64,000 bases of DNA from Urophycis tenuis (Eukaryota > Chordata > Actinopteri > Gadiformes > Phycidae), in assembly GCA_036785325.1 (NCBI GenBank), contig JAXIVH010000016.1, positions 1,875,057 through 1,939,056 of the forward strand. Direction: 5' to 3'. The translations under genes and the position numbers were made by a program. Positions 55,990-64,000 of this stretch are shown piece by piece. The notes under the pieces were generated by a model, which worked only from the letters and a program-made list of their open reading frames with translations, did no database searches and had not been told where the DNA came from. Positions within the stretch are counted from its first letter, which is position 1. Each line of letters starts with the position of its first letter.

Positions 55990-57508
55990 AGGCTATAGCC
56001 GTGTTCCGAACTGGAGGCTGCGACTCGCTAGAGCACTTCCTTGTGAGTCGCGACCTATGGAGCGTTCTTGGTAGTCGAGGCTGGAGTGCTGCCTAGCATT
56101 CGTGAACGTTCGGAGTTTGGAACGACTTCCTAGTGTGTGGAGTGCTTCCGCTTTTTATACTGCGCTTCCGCTTTTATTCTGCGCGCTTCTTTCGAGAAAA
56201 ATAAAAAAGAATGGATGCGGTTGCTGTTGAGCTGGTAGTACTTTTGTATTTGATGTGGTGCGAGGAGGAGGATGCCGACGTGGAACATCGGCAGATTGTA
56301 CAGCGGAGATTGCTGTACTGTCGGCGTCTCTGCAACCAAAACGGCGAGGTATGTGATCTAATTTAGTTGTTGCATTAGCAACTTCTCATAGCTTCTTCTC
56401 ATAATTGTTTGTTAGGGCAAAGTATTTTGTTTTAGGCTTATATGTTATTCCTCCATGCTAATGAAGAACTATGTGGTCTAGCTGATAGTTTATCAAATGC
56501 AACGTTTATGCGTCATACGTTTGTGCACATTTTGCTGACAAAATAGACATTTAGCGCTCATTTTTCTGACAGCACTACCACGCCACATGTCACACGTTTT
56601 AATCCCTCTATGTGAATGCCCCCCTTGTCTCTATTTGGGCGGGATAACCATACAACTTTTATTGCCTTAAGAGGGAGATGGCTACTGTTATGACAAGGCT
56701 ATTGTTATGCCAAACATATCAAAGAATAGGCTACTGCATGCATGAACACACATAAGGTTAAGAATTATATATATATATATATATATACACCCGTGTACCA
56801 GTTCACTTTCAAGATATTTTTGTTATCTATACACCTACACACTCAACTATGAGACGCATTATGAAAGTAATAATGTACAGTAACAATATTGCACAGTAAA
56901 AGCACTCAATTATGTTGTTGCAGGTCAGGCATTACTGCCAAATAAATGTGACCATTCCAGTGTTGCAGAGGTTCTTTCAGGGAGAGTGTGTTTAAGTTAT
57001 ACGGTCGGGAAATGCGCTAATCGGTTATCTTGTTAGTCGTGAGTAAAAAGTGGCTGGCTACGTAGCACTACTATCGGAGTTCGCTACTAATAATAAATTA
57101 CTCCATGCAAAAGACTATAGCATATCCATGCACTGCAAATACGTTTAACATAAGTCTCTTCACTCAACGTTTTTTTTCGGCATGTCATGGTGAATTATTA
57201 CGGCACAAATACTTCAAAACATTTTAAAATAACTTCACTTACATTTGAAAATGTACTGGACTTCTGCCTTTTTTTTTTTTAAATAGCCCGCCGGTGAACG
57301 CAGAGGATTGTGGGTGTTTTAGGTCGACGAGGATCCATCGATGCATCCTTGAAAATTCTTCAGAATTCTCAAAACGAAGGGTGTGAAAAGGGCGCAAATT
57401 TCTGAGTGTTCTCAACTTTGGAACAGTGCTTGGCGGCGTTTATGACGTAGCGTCCTTGAAAGGGCGTCCGTTGAGCATGCTTCCTCCAGTTCAGAATGCA
57501 GCCTGTGT
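55990..57508 (+). mobile_element. Short Harbinger-like element with transposase first exon
   Basis: The left end AGCCGTGTTCCGAACTGGAGG is matched, inverted, by AGGCTGCATTCTGAACTGGAGG at about 57487-57508. Both ends carry repeated CGxxCG/AGTCGC-rich words. Inside, 56212-56349 reads MDAVAVELVVLLYLMWCEEE then QRRLLYCRRLCNQNGE and ends at a donor (GAG|GTATGT), the look of a Harbinger transposase first exon. No further transposase exons were found. A (TA)n tract lies at 56767-56787. Target duplication not certain. Confidence 0.5.
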
Positions 57509-57798
57509 CTTTCATAAGAAATCTCACTGTTTTGAATAAGAAGGCCAATGACATCATTGTTGAAGTAGCTGACTGGTCAAGACGCAGAGGTCATAATGAC
57601 CCAGGTGATAGACGGTTCTATCCAACACCTGAAGATATTAAGTACGTCATGAAGACATTCAGGGATGAGGGACGAGCAGACAGAAGTGATGTAGCTAGCG
57701 TTGACAAGCCAAGAGTGACCTTAATAGTGGGATGCCGAGGCACTCAGTCATTTCAAATTGATGCAAAAGTTTTGTTTTCTTTTCTAAATTGTAGATGA
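57500..57798 (+). CDS. Open fragment of an unrecognised gene
   Basis: An open frame that reads NKKANDIIVEVADWSRRRGH, then DRRFYPTPEDIKYVMKTFRD and VDKPRVTLIVGCRG before passing into the inverted repeat of the next element. The composition is protein-like (charged, with no low complexity) and the RRFYPTPEDIKYVM segment resembles DNA-binding regions of transposon-associated proteins, but I do not recognise it. It may be a downstream exon of the 60-bp-exon gene, separated from it by the Harbinger-like element. Confidence 0.35.
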
Positions 57799-58131
57799 GG
57801 GTCTATAGAACATTTTGGTCTGAGGGCCAAGAAACCAGATTTAAAAAAAAAGTTTTTTTGGCCCATTTTCTAAAATGGCCAAAATCGGAATTATATATAT
57901 TTCATAAGATCTTAATTTTCTTACATTTGCTATGTAATATTATTTTTATTGCTATTGCAAGTCAGTACTATGTGGGGAATGAACTATTGCTGAAATATGG
58001 AAGTTTTAAAAATTATGGTATGGCAAAATTCAGCAGTGGCCGATTTTCATACCTTTTTTTTTTTTTTAAATGAATTCTCTTAATCAATTCATCTGTGTTC
58101 CACATTTGGAAAGTCCATTACATCCAAGTAA

Positions 58132-58182
58132 AATAAAAATGCCTGATGTAATTACCAAGTAATTACATCAGGCATTTTTATT
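58132..58182 (+). repeat. Perfect 24-bp hairpin with a 3-nt loop
   Basis: Left arm 58132-58155, loop CAA, right arm 58159-58182; the arms (core TGCCTGATGTAATTAC) are exact complements. No run of T follows immediately and no coding use is evident. Confidence 0.97.
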
Positions 58183-58369
58183 GATGCCCCTCAGTAATCT
58201 TAATTCACTGAACCACTTGGCTCTTTACTGGATAAGTTCTCATCGTACTGTAATTTTGAAGTGACTGCATAAATTGCACTGAACATTAAAAGTAAGTATT
58301 CCATCTTTTACTGTTACTACTTAACCAACAATAGAAGGGAGAAAGAGAAAATCCAACAGGTATTATGAG

Positions 58370-59813
58370 ATGGCTGGGACAACGAATTGGCAGCTATGCA
58401 TTCTTTGCCAAAACCAAACAAAAGAAAAACTTGTTTGCCCTCTTGATAATCCAATTGTCAGTCATAGAGAGGGAGCATACACAGAAGTGATCAGCCTGGC
58501 ACATCAGTTCAGAGCAATTGGTGCTGCTCCCCACCCAGATGTAGAACTTCCAGATGAAGAATCCATGCATCAGAATCATGCTTCCTGGCACAGAACCTGT
58601 CGTAAGCTTTACCAGCGAAAAACACTTGACAATGCAAAAAAAATATATTATCGTGAACTAACAATCAAAGGAGGCACAAGGGAAAAGCGAGGAACAGGCA
58701 CCCGACAACGAGTATCTGGTATGGCCAAAATCCCAGGAGATTGGCAGAAATTTCTGGCACACATTGACAACAAGAAGGAGCTGTTCTCATTCCTTTCAAA
58801 TAAGTTATTAACAGATGGACAGTTCTCAGATGACAAGGATGTCTACATCACTGCAGATGATCAAGTCCACCATGTTGGCAATGGTCCACCAATGGGTCAA
58901 TGCAACCATGAGGAAGCTGACACTCGTGTCTTAGTACATCTCCTCCATGCCCTCCAAAAATCATCACTTGGGTTGGTGCATACTGGAGACACGGATGTGA
59001 TTGTAATCCTTCTGAGTAATTTCCATCATATCAAGACTGAATGCGGCTGCAGAAATCTGGATCTCCTTTAAAGCTGGGAAGACAACCAGAATGATATCCC
59101 TGAACACAATCGCCACAAACCTGGGCATGACTACATGCAAAGCCATGGCTCTCTTCCATGCATTCACCAGATCAGACAGCACATCTTTTATGTTCAAGGG
59201 CAAGCGATCCTGCTGCATGCAAGTTGATGCACAAAGTGCCATTCCTCATGGAGGAATTTTTCAACTATTGTCGACACTCCATTCCAAACATCCCCAAGGA
59301 TGAAAGTGGCGGCAAAATTTGTCTGTTTGCTGTATTCCAATGACTCAAATGAAGAGATGAATGTTAATATTCTCCGAATGAGGCTATTCTCACAGAAGAC
59401 TAGGGATGTGGAGAGGATTCCCCCAACGACTGATGCTTTGGATCAACATCTCAAAAGGAGTGTCTTCCAAGCAAGCATTTGGACGACAGCACAACTGTAT
59501 GTATCTGTATTTGTGAATTGTGTAAATATATTGTATGAACATTTCTAATTAATTAATACATTATTAATGAATCAATTAATTGCATTTTGAATTCAGGTCC
59601 ATGATTCCTGTTCCGAACCCCACTGATCATGGATGGAAGGAAGAGCATGGCAAGTTGCTTCCCATTTGGACCACGCTGCCCCTGGCCAAAGATGTATTGA
59701 ATCTAGATGTGAAGTGCAGTTGTAAAAGCACTTGTTCAAGTAGCTCTCGGTGCAAGTGCATTAAAGAAAAGCTAAAGTGTACACGTCTGTGCAAGTGTAG
59801 GTGTGTGAATTAG
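58370..59813 (+). pseudogene. EADTR/DTDV (PIN-like) protein with cysteine-rich tail, broken
   Basis: The N-terminus (NWQLCILCQNQTKEKLVCPL) has the CxxC pattern of this fish repeat family. The core QCNHEEADTRVLVHLLHALQ and LVHTGDTDVIVILLSNFHH has acidic residues placed as in PIN/FEN-like nucleases; the assignment is mine. The reading then shifts near 59040-59060, continues as IWISFKAGKTTRMISLNTIA and KAMALFHAFTRSDSTSFMF, and shifts again near 59225-59300 to LFSQKTRDVERIPPTTDALD. A last exon from about 59597 gives HGKLLPIWTTLPLAKDVLNL and a cysteine cluster (CSCKSTCSSSSRCKC, CTRLCKCRC) like CXC/tesmin zinc motifs. At least two frameshifts and a missing middle make it a pseudogene. Confidence 0.6.
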
Positions 59814-60190
59814 CTGGAACAGTTATTTCCAGGACTGTGTAACTGAGAAGCTTATTAAAAATAAACACCTGTTTTACATCACCAGGTCTATGCTTTTCTG
59901 TCTGTTTTTGAAGTGATGCTGGACAAAATATGGGTTGTATCGGTCATTTGATAAAGCTATCAGTTGCTACTCCTGATCCTGAATCAATACATACTTATTA
60001 TGTTCAGATCAGATAATCTGATCAAGTTATAACAGCTACAATTAAGGCTTGTGGTGGGTTGGGAGCCATCAACGCCCCCTAGAGGGCAATTTTTTTGGCC
60101 GGTGCGTCTGGCCCACGGACAAAAATGTTCTATAGACCCTCACAAACAACTTAGAAGTGAAAACAAAACTTTTGCATCAATTTGAAATGA

Positions 60191-61686
60191 AAATGACAAT
60201 TTGCATGTACACAGAACCCCACGAAAATTTTGAAAAAAACCCTTTAAATGGTTACTTCTGGTGACATTTTTTTGGAAAAAAAGTTACAGATTGAGCTTCC
60301 AAATATGACATAACCAACAGAGTCAAGGTATCTGCTGAGACCAGATCATTGTGAAAATGTGCGATCACACTGTTCAATATTGCGATGACAATATGACTTG
60401 CGATAATAAATAAGAAAAGAGTAAAATTTTGGTCATGGTGAATACGTCGATATGAATTTAAACAAATTTGCATATCTTGACGTCACTGACCGCGTCTCCA
60501 TCCCGTAAAAGTTTAGTGGTCTCCTTGACGTCAGTCGACACGTCAATTTATAGCGGTGTCGAGATATTTCAATGCATTTTTTCATGTAGGACCTATTGCT
60601 ACCGTGCATGAATCCAAAGTAATAATTTAGCCTTCTATCTAAAATATAATTAATAGGGTTTTATTTTAGTTGCATTAGTTATTTGAAGAGTTTTTAAAAA
60701 ACAACGGTCGGTCTTAACGCAAGTATACAACCGGCAAGTCGGTCGGACTAAAAGGGAAAAATAAATATTTGGGTCGGTCCTAAATTGACAGGGTGGGTCG
60801 GGTTACTGCAAACCACAATATTTAAGGATGATTTAAGGATAAGGATGGCCCGAGTGTGCGTGGCGAACTTATCGCATTACAGACCAGCTTTTGCGATGTG
60901 TTTATCGTGAGCGTTCATGTGAAAGTGAAACTCACTTTTTGCCTGGCCGGCATGCGTGTCTCAGCCTCCACTTGATAAGCCAACGCAGCCTTCCCCGACC
61001 CCCCCCCCCCCCCCCAAAACAAAAACTCTTCGGATCTACACGAGTCACGTGAATGACCCCTTTGACCCAAAAAACGGCGATTGTAGCCGAAAAGCGACAA
61101 GTTTGCAGGTATGATAACTCTCCCGAGCTCTGGAGAAGGTCAAGTGTTTGACTTTTGGGGAATTCCTCCCAAAAAGTACATGGAGGAAGATCCATGTTCT
61201 GCACCCACACAGAAAAAAAATAAAATAAAGGCCATCCCCAAAGTACCACAACTATCAAATGACAAAGAATGTGTGTAAAACACCAAGCAGCACAAAAACG
61301 GGTGTAGCATTTAAAATAAAAAAGACAAAAAAAAAAGAAAAGAAACAAGTGTTGGGGGAGCTACTTTCTGACAACCCTCCACTCCACTTGGGGCTCTTTT
61401 TCTCTGTTAGTCAGAAATTTGTAACAAAAAGTCACAAGCCAGAAGTACATTCAACAGTTTATTACACTCAAATTCTCAGAGCACACTAGCCTGGGAATTC
61501 CCATGCTGCTTTGCGCGCGATTTCATTCTCACTGCAAAGACAGCCTGGAAACCACCGCCCTTATTTTCCCCTGAGTTAGGGAACCAATCACAGAACGGGG
61601 GCCAGCAAGACGATGAACACCGAAGCTTGTAGCGTGTTAATCCAACATGGCAGCGGACACAACGTTACCGTTCGATGCAGCCTTAA
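60191..61686. other. Interval between elements; no recognised gene
   Basis: No coding signal. Holds a C run at about 61000-61014, an A-rich stretch near 61210-61350 and short open frames with no family match. ATTGCGATGACAATATGACTTGCGATAA near 60380 looks like the edge of a decayed MITE. Confidence 0.45.
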
Positions 61687-61702
61687 GGTCCTTACACACC
61701 AG

Positions 61703-61732
61703 ACGCGTTTTATTCGCGCGAATAAAACGCGT
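61703..61732. repeat. Perfect 30-bp palindrome in Harbinger end
   Basis: The 30 bases centred on CGCGCG (ACGCGTTTTATT + CGCGCG + AATAAAACGCGT) equal their own reverse complement. It lies about 16 bp inside the left end and could be a transposase or MADF-protein binding site. Confidence 0.95.
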
Positions 61733-61922
61733 ATTACAAACCATTAATGTTGTTATGACTGCATGCACACCGAACGCGATTTTTCGCTGCGAAAATGCGA
61801 CAATTTTTTTTCTCGCAACAGGGTCGATTTTTTAAGCGCGATAAAACACATCATCCAATCATGTTACATGGAATTGACCCATACACAATGTAACAGTACC
61901 CCGATTTACCTCACAACCAACA

Positions 61923-62623
61923 ATGGCAGATTTACTGATTGTTTGCGTGTCCCACCACCCAATACTATATGATAAGAGAAATAAAAACTACAAAGACATG
62001 GAGATGAAAGATAACGTGTGGCAAACGATAGTTACCCAGCTGGGCTACGAAGACAGTACGTATAATCGGTTATATACAGTATGTACATTCAGTAAACCTC
62101 AGCATCAACGGTGATAGCCAACTAAGCCGAGTCGGTGAATGATAACATTGTCGTAATGCCGGCATATAGAGTACGGCACATCTGTCAGCATTGACTTTCT
62201 AGAAAACATAAGTACACTGCGTGTCTGTAGGGATTGGAGGAGATAAGGGGAAAAGGCAGGCTATGGGAGGGAACAGGAAAGAGGGAGGGGTTGTGTGAGC
62301 GGTGACTGAAGGAGGGTTAGTAGATAAACAACTAGCATAGTGTTAGCATAGTAGCGTAATAGATTGGAAGAGAAGCTAGCCTATGCTAACACAAGTGACA
62401 TAAAACATTGTGAGATGTATAGTGACGAATAAGCTACATAGTAGTTTATAAATTGGATTTGCCACGGCGGGCAGGCAGGGACCAGGGGAAAAACATGAAC
62501 CTACCTAGTTTCATGATGTCCAGCCACTGAAATATGTTATCGCGTGTGCAGACGTCTTGCTCATGACAGTGGCTTTGTTTATTTTACAATATACTACAAT
62601 TAACTACACTACAAAAATATTAC

Positions 62624-62662
<39 letters not shown>

Positions 62663-63384
62663 CAGTGTAGCCAGTGTTGTGACTTTCAAGGTTGGTTCAT
62701 AATAGGCCTACACAAAAACTGTTTGTGATTTCAGTTGCAGCCGTTCAAAAAGCATGGAAAAATCTGAAGGACTCATACATCAGAAGGAGAAGGGAGGACA
62801 ATGAAACTAAAAGTGGTCAAGCAGCCAAAAAAAAAAAAACATGGAAACACATGCAGGCCATGTCTTTTTTGGAGCCTTCCTTGAGACACAGGAGGTAGTA
62901 AGACTGGAAGTTTATTAAAGCGTTCATCTAGGCCTAGTTCAAGACACACTGGCATAAGTTATAACATGTATTTCTGGACAGGTCACACAGCAATTTAGAT
63001 GGTGCGCTGGAGGAGGGTGAGGAAGAGGAGAGTGAAAACTGTCCTCTGAGTGAAAACTCAGAGGACAGTGAGGAGGAGGAGGCAACTCAGGCATCCACTA
63101 GTGCCCCTAAAAAAAGAAGAAAGAGCAAAGACGCCATGGAAAAGTTCATGGTATGGAAGGAGGCAAGAGAAGACAAGAGAGCCAAAGAGCGTCAGGAGCG
63201 TGAGGAGAGGGCAAACGATGATGTCCAACAGTTTCTCCTAAGTTTGGCTCCAGGAATGAGGAGGCTACCAATAGAAAGGCAGTCCTTGCTAAAAATGAGA
63301 ATGCAGGAGCTTCTCCACGAGGCACAATTCGGTGGAGGAGCGGCAGCGTATCCCCATATGCCTGTGTATGCACAGCTGAATTAA
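61923..63384 (+). CDS. MADF-BESS DNA-binding protein of Harbinger element
   Basis: Three exons, 61923-62055, 62735-62894 and 62982-63384, with phases that close on an unbroken protein of 231 residues. The N-terminal MADF (Myb/SANT-like) domain, about 1-95, shows LLIVCVSHHPILYDKRNKNY, NVWQTIVTQLGY, AAVQKAWKNLKDSYIRRRRE and WKHMQAMSFLEP. An acidic middle (EEGEEEESENCPLSENSEDS) and a basic KKRRKSKD follow, then a BESS-like tail (DDVQQFLLSLAPGMRRLP). In Harbinger systems this protein brings the transposase to the nucleus and the element's ends. A (TA)n tract at about 62628-62660 lies in intron 1. Nothing here is broken, so the gene could be active. Confidence 0.82.
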
Positions 63385-63814
63385 ATCAAGTTATATAGTT
63401 ATACAAGTGTTGTTTGTTTTTTAATGACAGTGCAGTAGCCTTTAACATATAACATAGCATTCTCCACCCACCATCCTTGATAGTGAGTAGTGTTTACATT
63501 AATATAATTTATTTATTTTATGAATTTTTACTACATATTACTTATGGACAAGGGACACAGTTTTAGGCAATAATAACTAGTTTATTTTCACAGATGTGGG
63601 GAAAATATAACACATAACATTGCAGAGTGGCATAGTCAGTGAAGTCAGTGGTGTGGTGCGTGCATGTGTGGTTAATGTGGTGCAGTGTATGTGGAACTGA
63701 AAATCATAAATGACGACATGAAAGTAAAAAAAAACAACAAATGATATATTTTCAAATAAATAAATATTATTTAAACTATTAAAAAACAAAAGAAATGCAA
63801 CAACTTCAAAATAT

Positions 63815-64000
63815 TTAATTTAAACCACGGCGCAGCACGTGGTCATTTTGCCAATGCAATTGGCCTGCTGGTGACGTGAAATACTCTTTGAAGGCATCCC
63901 TATATCGCAACGCTTCTGCTGATGCCCTGTTTCCCCGAAGCATCCTCATTGGCCCCAGCCTACCAACATCAACAGCACCCTCAGCATCCCCAGCTTCCCC
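63815..64000 (-). CDS. Harbinger (HARBI1-like) transposase, C-terminal end, partial
   Basis: The last 61 codons and stop of a minus-strand protein that continues beyond the window. It reads GRLGPMRMLRGNRASAEALR, then YRDAFKEYFTSPAGQLHWQN and ends RRGLN. The RxxRxxFxEYF..xGxxxWQ arrangement is that of DDE_4-type Harbinger transposase C-termini. The catalytic residues lie outside the window. It converges with the MADF-BESS gene, whose stop is 430 bp away. Confidence 0.7.
   Translation of the reverse strand, partial: GEAGDAEGAVDVGRLGPMRMLRGNRASAEALRYRDAFKEYFTSPAGQLHWQNDHVLRRGLN

Larger units (their letters stand above)
57748..60190 (+). mobile_element. Element with ~73-bp inverted ends and decayed EADTR protein
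   Basis: The segment at 57748-57820 recurs, inverted, at about 60118-60190. Both arms share TTTCAAATTGATGCAAAAG and GAGGGTCTATAGAACATTTT, with about six substitutions in between. No clear target duplication was seen. The interior carries a damaged gene (58370-59813) and a perfect hairpin (58132-58182). At about 2.4 kb it is too short for the full-length protein of this family, so it is probably an internally deleted copy. Confidence 0.75.
61687..64000 (+). mobile_element. PIF/Harbinger element, left end and body (runs off window)
   Basis: Begins with TTA|AGGTCCTTACACACCAGACGCG; TTA fits the 3-bp TWA target of PIF/Harbinger. A perfect 30-bp palindrome follows at 61703-61732. The element carries the two standard genes: a MADF-BESS protein on the plus strand (61923-63384) and the transposase on the minus strand (C-terminus from 64000 to 63815). 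The right end is outside the window. Confidence 0.75.

Overview
The window is vertebrate nuclear DNA, almost certainly from a teleost fish. The evidence is split genes with GT-AG introns, abundant (CA)n and (TA)n microsatellites, and a mix of DNA transposons (hAT, PIF/Harbinger, TTAA-target and tnp2-type elements) plus a Jockey-superfamily LINE, as is usual in fish genomes. I cannot name the species.

Positions 1 to about 30.5 kb form a compact gene block of seven protein genes: fgf1 (plus strand, 3 coding exons), then on the minus strand ndfip1 (7 coding exons), gnpda1 (6), hspa4 (19), uqcrq (2 coding exons plus a probable 5' UTR exon), gdf9 (2) and sowaha (1). I traced every coding exon of these genes, and splice phases close on full-length proteins of 158, 216, 276, 841, 82, 425 and 469 residues. 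All are homologues of human 5q31 genes, but human 5q31 holds them as two clusters several megabases apart, so this is a condensed version of that region. The genes do not form one pathway: growth factor signalling (fgf1, gdf9), ubiquitin-ligase adaptor (ndfip1), amino-sugar catabolism (gnpda1), chaperone cofactor (hspa4), respiratory complex III (uqcrq) and an ankyrin protein (sowaha).

From 30.5 kb to the end the window is a nest of mobile elements with no recognisable host gene. In order: a fold-back-like inverted repeat (31.4-32.3 kb); a MADF-BESS gene (35.4-44.4 kb) whose introns hold two copies of a 4-kb element with TTAA target duplications and 16-bp terminal repeats; a LINE inside the second copy; a tnp2-like (CACTA/En-Spm-related) transposase gene with one frameshift (50.9-53.5 kb); a tandem array of 60-bp, frame-preserving exons, one split by a hAT element (53.6-56.0 kb); a Harbinger-like short element (56.0-57.5 kb); an element with about 73-bp inverted ends carrying a decayed 'EADTR...DTDV' protein with a cysteine-rich tail (57.7-60.2 kb); and a PIF/Harbinger element with an apparently intact 231-residue MADF-BESS protein and, running off the window on the opposite strand, the C-terminus of its transposase (61.7-64.0 kb).

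The most unusual object is the 4-kb TTAA element. On its plus strand it has a three-exon gene resembling the cysteine-rich cytoplasmic 'ballast' domain of the P2X7 receptor, and on its minus strand a THAP zinc-finger gene. Both are kept in both copies.
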